Part shown: positions 26,583 to 36,112 of the stretch, piece by piece
How the letters are laid out: each line of letters begins with the position of its first letter
Position numbering within the stretch: the stretch's first letter is position 1
Assembly: GCF_014697355.1 (NCBI RefSeq)
Contig: NZ_JACJRQ010000014.1
Coordinates: 1 to 64,000, forward strand
Length of the DNA: 64,000 nucleotides
Origin: Nostoc calcicola FACHB-3891
GTDB lineage: Bacteria; Cyanobacteriota; Cyanobacteriia; Cyanobacteriales; Nostocaceae
Direction: 5' to 3'
Translations under genes and position numbers: made by a program
The notes under the pieces: model-generated
What the model was told of the DNA's origin: nothing
Databases searched by the model: none
The model's input: the letters and a program-made list of their open reading frames with translations, nothing else

Positions 26583-27081
26583 ATGTTTTTGGGTATTGGC
26601 GTAGACGCTTTTAGCGGCTTGCCGTTCGCGCAGCGTCTCCGTCAAGAGAAGACATCGCCTGTTCGATGGCAAAAGCGGGAATCGCCATCTCGATTGCTTT
26701 CAACAGGTCACCACTTTGTATATCAAAAAACACTAACAAAAAATCCTTGAGATGTACAGCAACAGCCAAGCTGGTTAGGACATCAAGAGATGATAAAACT
26801 TAGACACCAAAAGACTTTTCACCCACTCCCCAGTCCCTCGCCATACCACACTCAATTTCCAATCTTGGGAACAATGCCTAATTTACATGACTTTGAGCCT
26901 TAACTGAACCGTATTGCTTCATAAATAGTCTCTAATGTAAAGCAATTAACCAATTATTAAGTTTTTATTAAATGTTTACTTAACTGTCTTAACTGTCTTA
27001 ACTGTCCTTGCGTTTTTATGAAAATTTTGAAATCCTAGAATACGCAACTAATGGTTAATAATCAAGAAATTATGACAAATT

Positions 27082-28380
27082 ATGGGAAAGATAGAAAAGA
27101 TTGAATTACACTCAGAGATTTCAGCTAGTAGCCGCAATTTACATATCTATCTGCCCCCCAGCTATACAGATAATTCTACACAGCGTTATCCTGTTGTTTA
27201 TATGCACTACGGACAGCACCTGTTTGAGCCACAAAAAGAAGGTGGTGAATCTTGGATGGTGCATGAAACAATTGAGGAACTTCTTGATGCTGATTTAATT
27301 GATGAAATTATTGTTGTCGGTATTGCTGCTGCCCGCGCTACTGTAGAATCTGATTACTGGCACTATGCAGGCTTGTTGGAACATCAAGCCGCAAAAGGTC
27401 ATATTTATGAAAGCTTTGTTGTGGAAGAGGTGAAGCCGTTTATAGATAGAAACTTTAGAACTTTAAGCGATCGCTCTCACACTGCCATGATTGGTTCCTG
27501 TGCTGGTGCAACCGCCAGTTATAACATTGCCGAACGCCACCCCGATGTTTTTGGCAAAGTAGCGATGCTCTCACCTGCTGTCCGTAGTAATAACACTAAT
27601 ACTTGGTTGTACTCCTGGCCGATGCGTAAACCAGAGTTTATGCTCTGGATTGATGTTGGCGATGCCGAAGGAATTTTTACTCCTCCTGTAAGAGATTTGG
27701 TTGATGTACTGTTAACTCAAGGTTGTATACCTAACACTGACCTTTTTTACTACCTTGAACCCAATGCTGCTCACGGCGACATTTTCTGGGGTAAACGGCT
27801 GAAGCACCCATTAATGCTATTTTTTGGTAAAAAAGGAACAGGTCAGTCAATCTCAGTAGAATTACAGGGTGAGGACATTCTAGGGGTAGGAAGTAAGCCA
27901 CTAACAGTCAATCCAATTGTGGAGTGTGACACCGGATTACGATACACCGATCTCGCTGGTAATTATCATGTCGAGCAACCAGAAATTCTCTCTGTGGAGG
28001 AGGGTAACCGCATGATTGGGCTTTCCCCAGGTATAACGCAAGTATCCTTCTCATCTCAAGGTTTAAAAACATCCCGTAGTTACAAAGTTGTATCCAGTCT
28101 TTCGGATCGGGTACAAATTCATCTACGCGCCCATGTTCCAGAGGAAACCCCACAGGTAGAGGAGATACATTTTGGCACATTGGCTTTACAGCAAACTAGT
28201 GCAAATATATATGAGGGTAAATATAGCTTACCACGAGGTTTCACCTTGAGAGATTATTTTAGCTGTGGGATGCGTAACTTTGAGCGACAAAAGGACGGTT
28301 CACCCAGACCACTGCGCTTGTTACAAGCACAATATGATACAGAAATAGAGTATAAAATTGAACGCTGGTCTAAGTTTTGA
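27082..28380 (+). CDS. Esterase/acyltransferase (PF00756-like) with Cys in nucleophile position
   Basis: 432 residues. Residues 1-250 are an alpha/beta hydrolase of the esterase D/enterochelin esterase type (RNLHIYLPPSY, YPVVYMHYGQ, then VKPFIDRNFR). The nucleophile elbow is G-S-C-A-G, putting Cys140 (TGT, 27499-27501) where serine is expected. Asp191 or Asp194 and His231 (NAAHGD) complete a possible Cys-His-Asp triad. Residues ~260-345 look like an Ig-like beta domain. The rest (VQIHLRAHVPEE...) resembles a carbohydrate-binding beta sandwich. It leads a run of same-strand genes (38 bp to the next), so an acyl-transfer role in that pathway is plausible. Confidence 0.82.
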   Translation: MGKIEKIELHSEISASSRNLHIYLPPSYTDNSTQRYPVVYMHYGQHLFEPQKEGGESWMVHETIEELLDADLIDEIIVVGIAAARATVESDYWHYAGLLEHQAAKGHIYESFVVEEVKPFIDRNFRTLSDRSHTAMIGSCAGATASYNIAERHPDVFGKVAMLSPAVRSNNTNTWLYSWPMRKPEFMLWIDVGDAEGIFTPPVRDLVDVLLTQGCIPNTDLFYYLEPNAAHGDIFWGKRLKHPLMLFFGKKGTGQSISVELQGEDILGVGSKPLTVNPIVECDTGLRYTDLAGNYHVEQPEILSVEEGNRMIGLSPGITQVSFSSQGLKTSRSYKVVSSLSDRVQIHLRAHVPEETPQVEEIHFGTLALQQTSANIYEGKYSLPRGFTLRDYFSCGMRNFERQKDGSPRPLRLLQAQYDTEIEYKIERWSKF

Positions 28381-28418
28381 TTGGCAATTTTAAGATTTCA
28401 TCAGAGTAGAAAAATGAT

Positions 28419-29525
28419 ATGGATCGAATTGCCCAGACATCAGAACTGAGGCTAGAATTTCCTCATTATTATCAGTGTCAGTACCCGTTAGTGGATTTGC
28501 ATTTGCATCACAACACGGGTAAGAGTATGCTCAGTATCGTAGCTAATTCCGAGTTTTGGAGTGTCCCTGTCTTTAGTGTGGAAACTGCTAATGCAGTGCC
28601 GAATCCAATCATCATCAGTAGGGAAAAACTATTTAAAGAGGAAATGGACTTATTTGAGTTAACGATCGCAAGTGTATCTTCTTTTGAAGAAGGACTGGCT
28701 CAAATCAGCACCCGTATCCAACGCAATGAACCTGTAATTATTTCAGGAACTACCTACGAACTGCCATACAGTCCAGATTTCCACAATCCCAATTATCTCC
28801 AACCACGCACTACTTCTGCTTTAGGTGGTGATTTTCAGATTGCCGATCACTATGTATGTGTGATTGGATTAGGATCTAACGAAGTTTTGCTTTACGATCC
28901 TATACCAAACAAATTTCTTGGTACTATTTCTCTCGAATCATTAGAGAAATTTTGGCGCGGTAATATCCAGTTTGAGGTATTTACCAAAGCTAGAGGCTTT
29001 TCCTCGCTTGTTAGCTACGGTACGATCAACGTGACATTTGCCGCCAATTATCAAAACGAAAAGCTAGATCGTATAGCAATTAAGATTCTGAATCGGGTCA
29101 ATACTGCCTTTTTGGAAGGACGGACAAGAACTAGACCTGGTAGGATTTATTTGTCAGGTGTGGCTCTGAGCAATTATATCTATGAAGCTTTTAGTTCCTA
29201 CTACTCCACTACAGGAGAAATTCCCCAATCCTTGGGAAAATGTCTCTTTGATATGCGTTGGAGTCGCTATTATCTCAGAGATTTGCTCCAGGATATGAAT
29301 CAACATCTCAATTTTCCTCTCTCAGAAATTGCTGATGAGATGCTAGTAGTAACTGATTTATGGGAAGAGGCTTATAGAATATTTCTCACTCTTGTCCGCA
29401 AAAAGTCTGCGGTCAAAGATGAGCAAATCCAGAAATTTATCAATTTTTCGGCTGGGACGATCGAGCGTGAAAACGAGTTTCACCTTCAGATTCAAGATTG
29501 GTTAAACAAATCAAAAGTGGGTTAA
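28419..29525 (+). CDS. BtrH-like (BtrH_N/DUF4872) acyl-transfer or peptidase-fold protein
   Basis: 368 residues. FQIADHYVCVIGLGSNEVLL followed by YDP, then ISLESLEKFWRG, is the His strand and post-His segment of BtrH_N papain/C39-like proteins. The C-terminal 170 residues are helical as in DUF4872. In butirosin synthesis BtrH moves an acyl chain from a carrier protein to an aminoglycoside. The N-terminal block that usually contains His-Cys reads LVDLHLHHNTGKSMLSIV here, and I cannot place a catalytic Cys there; C20 is the nearest. A carrier protein gene follows after 7 bp, which supports the acyl-transfer idea. Confidence 0.65.
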   Translation: MDRIAQTSELRLEFPHYYQCQYPLVDLHLHHNTGKSMLSIVANSEFWSVPVFSVETANAVPNPIIISREKLFKEEMDLFELTIASVSSFEEGLAQISTRIQRNEPVIISGTTYELPYSPDFHNPNYLQPRTTSALGGDFQIADHYVCVIGLGSNEVLLYDPIPNKFLGTISLESLEKFWRGNIQFEVFTKARGFSSLVSYGTINVTFAANYQNEKLDRIAIKILNRVNTAFLEGRTRTRPGRIYLSGVALSNYIYEAFSSYYSTTGEIPQSLGKCLFDMRWSRYYLRDLLQDMNQHLNFPLSEIADEMLVVTDLWEEAYRIFLTLVRKKSAVKDEQIQKFINFSAGTIERENEFHLQIQDWLNKSKVG

Positions 29526-29532
29526 ATCTGAA

Positions 29533-29868
29533 ATGCCAGAACAAGCTGATTTGAAGGAAGCTGTTGAGGAGATTATTCTAGCCTGTATTGAAGAAGTAAC
29601 TGCACAAGGCTGGGGTCGCATCCAAATTGAACAAGGTGAGGCAGCTAATATTCTAGCAGGGGGTGGATTTATTGATTCGTTAGGACTTACCTCATTGCTG
29701 GTAACGATTGAGCAAGATATTGAGGCAGAGTTAGGAATCACAATTAATTTAACTAGCACAATTACCGAAATTACACTAACCAGCACCAATCCATTGGCTA
29801 CTGTAGGCACACTCAGGGACTACGTAGCCAATTGTATTAATAATGCTACCGTTTGTGGGGGTATCTGA
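29533..29868 (+). CDS. Acyl carrier protein
   Basis: 111 residues of four-helix carrier type. GGFIDSLGLTSLLVTIEQDI contains the phosphopantetheine site, with serine in G-L-T-S-L where G-x-D-S-L is usual, so the Asp is replaced by Thr. LATVGTLRDYVANCI matches the last helix. It lies between the BtrH-like gene and an acyl ligase and overlaps the latter by one base (TGATG), so the two are likely translationally coupled. It would hold the activated acyl group in this pathway. Confidence 0.82.
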   Translation: MPEQADLKEAVEEIILACIEEVTAQGWGRIQIEQGEAANILAGGGFIDSLGLTSLLVTIEQDIEAELGITINLTSTITEITLTSTNPLATVGTLRDYVANCINNATVCGGI

Positions 29869-31205
29869 TGGCTATCGAATTTTTGCTAGATAGGTTCGAT
29901 CGAAGCAAAGATGCTGAGGCACTGATCTGGGGCGATCGCTCGTTGCTTTATGGTGAACTCAGAGAACTGATTCAATTTTGGCAGAAACGCTTAGAGCAAG
30001 AGATTGTTGAGAAAGGTGCAGTTGTTGCCTTAGAAGCGGATTTTTCACCCAATGCTGTCGCCTTGTTATTGTCATTACTCCAGCATCAGTGTGTGGTAGC
30101 ACTATTAACAGCAGAGATGAAAACCAGTCGAGCTGAGTTGCGCCAAATAGCAGAAGTAGAATGGATCGTCAAAATAGATGCAGACGATCGCGTGAGCATT
30201 GAAAAAACTGGAACTCAAGCCAAACATGAGCTACTGTGTCAATTGCGCGATCGCCAACATCCAGGATTGATCATTTTCACATCCGGTTCTACAGGTAAGA
30301 GCAAAGCTGCTATTCATGATTTCGTCTTAATGCAAGAGAAGTTCCAAACTCTACGGCCTGCTCAGAAGACACTGCTATTTTTACTATTCGATCATATTGG
30401 TGGTATCAATACCCTGTTGCACGTTCTGGCGAATGGGGGATGTGCTGTTATACCGTTGGATCGCTCTCCAGAAACAGTAGCAGATGCGATCGCCAAGCAT
30501 CGAGTACAGATATTACCCACATCACCCACCTTTCTCACACTTCTGCTGCTGAGTGGTGTTCACCAGCGATACGATCTGTCTTCCTTAGAAGTTGTCACCT
30601 ATGGAACAGAAGTAATGCCACAAAGCGTCCTCAACAACTTAAACCAGCTTTTTCCCGACATCCGCTTTCATCAAACCTACGGACTCACCGAACTCGGTAT
30701 CATGCGCTCAAAATCACGATCGTCTGATTCTGTCTGGTTCAAGGTAGGTGGGGAAGGATATGAAACCCGTATTGTTAACGGAATGCTGGAAATTAAAGCC
30801 AAAAGCGCTATGCTAGGCTACTTGAACGCTCCAGCACCTTTTACTTTAGATGGTTGGTACATGACTGGAGATGTGGTGGAAATTGATGGTGAGTGGCTGA
30901 GAATTCTCGGACGTAAATCCGAATTAATTAACGTTGGTGGGCAAAAAGTCTATCCATCTGAAGTAGAGAGTGTTCTACAGGCTATGGAAGGTGTGGTAGA
31001 GGTGTCTGTCAAAGGGGAAGCAAATCCGATTACTGGAAATATAGTTACTGCTAAGGTTCGCCTAACAACGGATGAAACTTTACGGAATTTTCGCGTCAGG
31101 CTAAAAGCCTTTTGTCAAGATAAACTAGATTCTTATAAAATTCCCGTGCGGGTAACACTGGTTCAGGAAAGATTGCATAGCGATCGCTTCAAAAAAAACC
31201 GTTAG
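29868..31205 (+). CDS. AMP-dependent acyl-CoA/acyl-ACP ligase
   Basis: 445 residues, a little short of the ~500 usual. Adenylation motifs are present: TSGSTGKSK (138-146), HQTYGLTELG, GWYMTGDVVEIDGEWLRILG, R-K-S-E-L-I-N-V-G-G-Q-K-V-Y-P, and a C-terminal lysine in DRFKKNR. It starts at 29868 by stop-start overlap with the carrier protein gene. It most likely activates a carboxylic acid and loads the adjacent carrier protein. The acid cannot be predicted from the sequence alone. Confidence 0.87.
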   Translation: MAIEFLLDRFDRSKDAEALIWGDRSLLYGELRELIQFWQKRLEQEIVEKGAVVALEADFSPNAVALLLSLLQHQCVVALLTAEMKTSRAELRQIAEVEWIVKIDADDRVSIEKTGTQAKHELLCQLRDRQHPGLIIFTSGSTGKSKAAIHDFVLMQEKFQTLRPAQKTLLFLLFDHIGGINTLLHVLANGGCAVIPLDRSPETVADAIAKHRVQILPTSPTFLTLLLLSGVHQRYDLSSLEVVTYGTEVMPQSVLNNLNQLFPDIRFHQTYGLTELGIMRSKSRSSDSVWFKVGGEGYETRIVNGMLEIKAKSAMLGYLNAPAPFTLDGWYMTGDVVEIDGEWLRILGRKSELINVGGQKVYPSEVESVLQAMEGVVEVSVKGEANPITGNIVTAKVRLTTDETLRNFRVRLKAFCQDKLDSYKIPVRVTLVQERLHSDRFKKNR

Positions 31206-31251
31206 AGCAATTTTGTTTTAGTTTCGTTTGAGTTTAATGGAAGTATATATC

Positions 31252-32280
31252 ATGGCAAAAGTTACTGCTACAGTCTACGACACAATTGATCCATATCAGT
31301 GGGTTACAGATATAGCTCATCAAGCTTGGAAAGCTAGAGATCGGGAAGTTTGGGCTAACAACATTCAGGACTTGATTACCCCTGATGCAGTCATTCTTGA
31401 TGCTGGATGTGGACTAGGAAGATTACTGCCTCGGTTTTGGCAAGCTAAAAAGATTGTTTTAGTTGAACCCGATCGGAAGAGATTTTTGCACGCTTCTGTG
31501 GTAGCCAACTGTTTACTTAACTCAGACGAAGAATTATTAGAAAAATTAAAAGATGACAGTTTTTGGCAAACTCAGGAATATGATAATTTACTGCAAGCAG
31601 CCAATACATCACCAGTCAAAAGTGATAAAGTCCATCTTTTGAATGATGCCATGCAAAGTCCCGTAATTGGGCAATATGGAAAATTTGATCTCATCGTTTG
31701 CTCCCATATTTTTGAACATATTTCTTTAGACGTTATTCAAGAAAGTATTGCTGCTTTTTATAAATTTCTTAAACCAAATGGCTCTTTAATAATATTTGCT
31801 TGCAAATCTCCTATTCCCTATCACGTCCGTCTCACGAAGGAGTTCGATCATCAAAATATTCTAATTACACGGTCAGAATTTGCCGAACTTTGTCAAGGTG
31901 GTCCTGATGCAGGTTTAGGCATTCGTTATCTACCTTTTGACCTGTTACAAAACATCCTGGCTAATCCATTTAATCCCACCTTGCAAGAGACATTTCCCGA
32001 GGAATTCAAATCAGAATCAGCATATTATCAACTCCCTAATCAACCGCTATTTACTATCAAGCAATGGGAAGCCTACCATTCTGAGTTTTATACTCATAAA
32101 ACTATGGATGTCGGCACATATATTGAATATCCCCAAATTCAAGCTCGTCTCTATAGACCAGTTAAATCAATAGAAAGTGTTGCCGAGATATTAGAGCTAG
32201 AACACCAAGTAAATCAAAATGAAACTTTAAAGAAAATGCATTTAATTGATATGGTTGTTGTCGCCAAGAAAAATGAATGA
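31252..32280 (+). CDS. SAM-dependent methyltransferase
   Basis: 342 residues. Motif I is VILDAGCGLGRLLPRF (48-63), post-I is VLVEPDRKRF, and motif IV is FDLIVCSHIFEHIS, followed by KFLKPNGSLIIFACKS. GGAAG lies 9 nt before ATG 31252, which is preferred over the upstream ATGs. The long C-terminal half is not a standard domain. It is 46 bp after the ligase and probably in the same operon, so a tailoring methylation is likely. Confidence 0.82.
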   Translation: MAKVTATVYDTIDPYQWVTDIAHQAWKARDREVWANNIQDLITPDAVILDAGCGLGRLLPRFWQAKKIVLVEPDRKRFLHASVVANCLLNSDEELLEKLKDDSFWQTQEYDNLLQAANTSPVKSDKVHLLNDAMQSPVIGQYGKFDLIVCSHIFEHISLDVIQESIAAFYKFLKPNGSLIIFACKSPIPYHVRLTKEFDHQNILITRSEFAELCQGGPDAGLGIRYLPFDLLQNILANPFNPTLQETFPEEFKSESAYYQLPNQPLFTIKQWEAYHSEFYTHKTMDVGTYIEYPQIQARLYRPVKSIESVAEILELEHQVNQNETLKKMHLIDMVVVAKKNE

Positions 32281-32534
32281 TGGTACTTTTAAACCCATAA
32301 ACTGCTGATTATTCTTGCTGATTTTGGAAGTTACATCAAGGATAAAGCAGAAAATGGTATTGGTTAATTTCAGTATAAAACTGGTTGTAAATATGGGTGT
32401 AAATAAAGCAGTAGCGAGTTATCTACGAAAGCATAAACCAATTTCATACTGTTAATTAACAACGTCAATATTAATAACTTCACTAAAAATAAATTGGTTA
32501 CCAGCGTACCATCTTTAACTCATAGGAATGCCAT

Positions 32535-34571
32535 ATGCGCTATTGTGATGAATACTGTGAAGTACATCTAGACCCTAGCATTGCACCTTGTACTTGGGTA
32601 TTTAGAACCAACGAAAAAATCTGTATCAGATTTGGTGTTCACTTATCTAAAAACCCTGACTATGGTCAGATAGTCTATGAGTTAAATGATGGTCAAGGAT
32701 ATTGCGATGTAGATAGCATCACAACACAAACTGAAAGCGTGAATGAAAATGGCTTCAAAATGTTCTCAGTCATCCTCCCCCAAATCATTAACGGGGGAGG
32801 ATATCGCTACAGATTAGGTTATGTGGATACCTTGGGTAATGAACATAAAAGTCAACGCTTGCAGTTTCTATTTGTATGTGATGAAGCACCCCGTTCAATG
32901 ACAGAAATCCCCTCTCAGTTTTTGGGCTATGTGAATCATCAACCTCTGTATGGGCCAAAACCTAAGTTAGCAATGACATCTAGTCCCAATGATTGGCAAG
33001 CACGTCTATTTTACTCAATCATGATCGATCGATTTGCTCGCAGTGCAGACAACAGCCGTGCTGGGATGAGTGCAGTCAACTACGATCCAACTTCACCCTA
33101 TGCAAGTCATGGTGGGACAATTCGGGGCGTTAATGAGCAGATAGATTATTTAAAGTCATTGGGCGTTAGCGCTATTATTCTCAGCCCTGTTTATGTGAAT
33201 GCACCGGACGGCTATCATGGCTATCATCCCATTCATCTTTTGATGGTCGATCCACGTCTAGGTACACTTCAATGCCTAAAGGAACTGGTGAAAAAAGCTC
33301 ATGAATCTAATATTGCCGTCATTTTAGACGTTGTTAACAATCATCTTGCAGATAGTATTAACTGGGAAAAGTATGGCGGCCCTGTAGGGGGAAAGTTTAA
33401 GTATGTGCAAGGTGATGATTCTGCGGTCATGCCTTATCCCATAGAAGCACGCAATACATCTCTCTTCCACGGGCCAGAATACACTGATATGGTAAATCAA
33501 AGACTCTTTGGTTTCCTGGAAGATTGGCGTACTGAAACAACTTATGTACGCGAATTATTGATTGAACACCTCAAATATTGGATTGCAGAAACTGACATTG
33601 ATGGTTTTCGTTACGATTCAGCTCGTCACGTTGGTCTTGATTTTTGGGAGCCTTGTGTGGCAGAAATATCAAGATATGCTAGCTATCTAGGGAAAAATCA
33701 GTTTCTACAAATAGCTGAACACGCCGGCAGTACTCATGAACAAGTAATCGAATACAATAGCGCCAAATTCACAAATTTTATCGATTACCCAACCTACTAC
33801 GCAATCAAACATTCTCTAAATGAGGATAATCGTCTAGGAGGATTGGCGGATTATTTTTGTGGCTTTCTCTCACCATTACAACGGTATCATGCTGGCTGGC
33901 AGAACAATATTATGTTTCTTGAGAATCAAGACACAACAAGGATTTTCCATCAATTTTGGAGCCGTTTAGAAAAGCTAGGTGAGGCGAGAATCTGGTTACA
34001 CTTTGGACTGGCTTGCTTGATTTTAGGGCCGCAAATACCATCTATCTATCAAGGAACAGAGCAAGAATTTTCTGGTGCTTTAGGGTTGTATCAAAAACAG
34101 GATACCGGAGAGTGGATTGGCCATGATTGCTATGTGCGAGAAGATATGTTTGAAAACTCAGCTTGTTTTTGGCAGTTTGGCCCAATTAACCGCAAAATTT
34201 TTGAGCCATATGATAAAAATCATCCAACTTTTACGCTGATTAAAGAACTTGCTGAAATTAGAAAGCAAAATCAACTCATTCACAGTGGAAACCGCACCCT
34301 CTTATGCTCTAGAAGTCACGGGCTACTGTGTTTACTAATTCATGGTGATACTTATACACAACCACTTCTGGTGGCAATGAATTTGGGATCTAAGCCAGTA
34401 TTTGAAGAGGCTTTTAAAATTCCTAATTGCTATGGTAGTTTTTCCGATGTTGATATGCTCATCAATACTGCGGGTGGAATATTAAATATTATAGAAGGTG
34501 GTATTAGGATTAAACTGCAACCATTTACATTTGTTTTAGTCAGGCTATTGTCAGGTGACGATAACTCATAA
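32535..34571 (+). CDS. GH13 alpha-amylase-family enzyme
   Basis: 678 residues. An N-terminal beta domain (~1-120, CBM48-like position) precedes the TIM barrel. Conserved regions are AVILDVVNNH (region I), DIDGFRYDSARHV with nucleophile Asp361 (region II), LQIAEHAG with acid Glu395 (region III), and FLENQDT (region IV). A C-terminal beta domain follows. The enzyme acts on alpha-glucosidic bonds; hydrolase versus transglucosylase cannot be decided. It is 254 bp after the methyltransferase and may have its own promoter. Its presence beside the acyl-transfer genes suggests a sugar-containing substrate or product. Confidence 0.88.
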   Translation: MRYCDEYCEVHLDPSIAPCTWVFRTNEKICIRFGVHLSKNPDYGQIVYELNDGQGYCDVDSITTQTESVNENGFKMFSVILPQIINGGGYRYRLGYVDTLGNEHKSQRLQFLFVCDEAPRSMTEIPSQFLGYVNHQPLYGPKPKLAMTSSPNDWQARLFYSIMIDRFARSADNSRAGMSAVNYDPTSPYASHGGTIRGVNEQIDYLKSLGVSAIILSPVYVNAPDGYHGYHPIHLLMVDPRLGTLQCLKELVKKAHESNIAVILDVVNNHLADSINWEKYGGPVGGKFKYVQGDDSAVMPYPIEARNTSLFHGPEYTDMVNQRLFGFLEDWRTETTYVRELLIEHLKYWIAETDIDGFRYDSARHVGLDFWEPCVAEISRYASYLGKNQFLQIAEHAGSTHEQVIEYNSAKFTNFIDYPTYYAIKHSLNEDNRLGGLADYFCGFLSPLQRYHAGWQNNIMFLENQDTTRIFHQFWSRLEKLGEARIWLHFGLACLILGPQIPSIYQGTEQEFSGALGLYQKQDTGEWIGHDCYVREDMFENSACFWQFGPINRKIFEPYDKNHPTFTLIKELAEIRKQNQLIHSGNRTLLCSRSHGLLCLLIHGDTYTQPLLVAMNLGSKPVFEEAFKIPNCYGSFSDVDMLINTAGGILNIIEGGIRIKLQPFTFVLVRLLSGDDNS

Positions 34572-34628
34572 TATCAAACCTAAAACCGCTAAAGGAACCC
34601 AGAGATTAGGGATATCTGACAAACTCAT
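34566..34628 (-). pseudogene. Truncated copy of the 30-residue membrane protein gene
   Basis: Encodes MSLSDIPNLWVPLAVLGLIL and then stops, overlapping the end of the GH13 gene. It matches the first 15-17 codons of the gene at 19246-19338. It is the first piece of a broken duplicate of the 19-24 kb region. Confidence 0.6.
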
Positions 34629-34904
34629 ATTTACAGCACATTTCAAGTTAATGAAGTATACCATCTAGGTCTGGTAACTAGACCTAGTAGTTCGCCAAGT
34701 GAACTTAGCGGGGTAAAGGGGAGAGGGGAAAGGGGAAAGGTTTTAAATCCCTTACCCTTTACCCCTTCCCCTTTCCCCAGCCCTCACCCAGCATTTTTGG
34801 GTTGGCAGAGTACTAGAGCCTTATTCTAATTCTGTTAGCGCAGCGGACGTAGCCCATTCTGACGGTCGGCGGAGCGTCTCCGGCTCCGCTCCTGAATTCT
34901 GAAT

Positions 34905-35061
34905 TATTCTAAACCTATGCCTCCTTGGGCAAATTCTTCAACAGTTTTTTGTGATAATTTATGAGTAGCGATCGCCTGCAACATTGCCAATGGTAAAGTC
35001 AAATGATGCGCCCCGGCTTGCAATGAAGCGGCTGCCTCTTGGGGAGATTTAATACTAGCTG
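34905..35061 (-). pseudogene. Transaldolase-like gene, duplicated 3' fragment
   Basis: Matches 19406-19563 with only scattered differences, covering the last ~50 codons and the stop. It ends abruptly at CTAGCTGC, where sequence switches to the 3' end of the polyferredoxin fusion gene. Confidence 0.85.
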
Positions 35062-35184
35062 CTCAGTGTTATTGACGATATTGTTAACGCAAAAAATTGC
35101 ACGACAATCATTGAGTTCGCAGCTTGGGCAACATTTAGCAGCGATCGCTTTGGGTGTTAGTATGTGGGCAATTATCGTCTTGTA
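35062..35184 (+). pseudogene. Polyferredoxin fusion gene, duplicated 3' fragment
   Basis: The last 40 codons of the gene at 20777-23302 (SVLLTILLTQKIARQSLSS ... WAIIVL) in frame with an intact stop. There are several substitutions, most of them silent. It is fused directly to the transaldolase fragment, so about 3.6 kb of the original arrangement is missing between them. Confidence 0.85.
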
Positions 35185-35236
35185 ACAACAATCCCAAATT
35201 CTTTGACTTTTGCCTGGTTTAGTGCTAATAGTTTTG

Positions 35237-36112
35237 CTACTCTAATGTATTAAACCAGGCTTGGAGATCGGCGATCGCTTGAAAATCCAACAAAGCTTCA
35301 CCAAGATTTTCTAATTGTTCTAAGGAAAGAGTTTCAATCCGCGATCGTACTTCTTGGGGTAATTCTCCCACTCGTCGAGTCAGTAGACGGAGAATGAGCA
35401 ATTGCCCTTCTGTTTTTCGTCCTTCTTCCCGTCCTTCTTCCCGTCCTTCTTGCCGTCCTCGTTGTTCTCCTCGTTGTTCGCCTTCAGCGAGAATTTCTTG
35501 ATAAATCACTGACTCGCGCATCATACCCTCCCGAAACAGTTGTCGAATCAAGTCCTGATTGTATTTTAATCCCGCTAAAATTTGGGTGTAGGCGGAAATT
35601 TCTGGTCGTTGTGTTGGTTCAAGTTGATTAACTTTTCCTACAACTTGTTGCAACAAAGCTTGGGGTTGGGTAGTTGCAGCCAGTGGTGCTAATGGTAACA
35701 AAGCTACGTCATTGAGGAATGGTTCGGGATTTTCTTCCCACATACAAATCACCCGATATTCGTGACGAGTATTTTCCACTACAAAAGCAGTTTCAATTAC
35801 CGTTTCTGGGCTAGGCGGAAGTAATAACACCACAACTTGCGTTATCGGTAGGCGATACAAACGATATAAGCGTACCCAATAATCTAGCATCCGCAACGGT
35901 AGTGGCGGTGTAGACTCTAGTTTGGTTTGAAATTCTAGGTGAAGAATACGTCCTTGTAGCTGTAAGAATGTGACATAATCAGCGCGAATTGGTTCAATGC
36001 TCAATTCGGTTTTCAGGACTTTGACATCAGTTTGCTCTGTACCCAAAACCCAACTAGCAAAATTTTCGGGATATTTTTCCGACAGTAGTTTACACAGGTT
36101 ATCAAAGGACAT
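35237..36112 (-). CDS. Rpn-family nuclease/transposase-like, DUF4351 C-terminus, copy 2
   Basis: 291 residues, nearly identical to 23353-24204 over the first ~200 residues. The charged hinge is longer (AEGEQRGEQRGRQEGREEG with further REEGR units), so repeat slippage has changed its length. The DUF4351 tail has diverged more than the nuclease part. The high identity of the N-terminal part compared with neighbouring duplicated fragments suggests recent gene conversion or selection. Function as for copy 1. Confidence 0.87.
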   Translation of the reverse strand: MSFDNLCKLLSEKYPENFASWVLGTEQTDVKVLKTELSIEPIRADYVTFLQLQGRILHLEFQTKLESTPPLPLRMLDYWVRLYRLYRLPITQVVVLLLPPSPETVIETAFVVENTRHEYRVICMWEENPEPFLNDVALLPLAPLAATTQPQALLQQVVGKVNQLEPTQRPEISAYTQILAGLKYNQDLIRQLFREGMMRESVIYQEILAEGEQRGEQRGRQEGREEGREEGRKTEGQLLILRLLTRRVGELPQEVRSRIETLSLEQLENLGEALLDFQAIADLQAWFNTLE

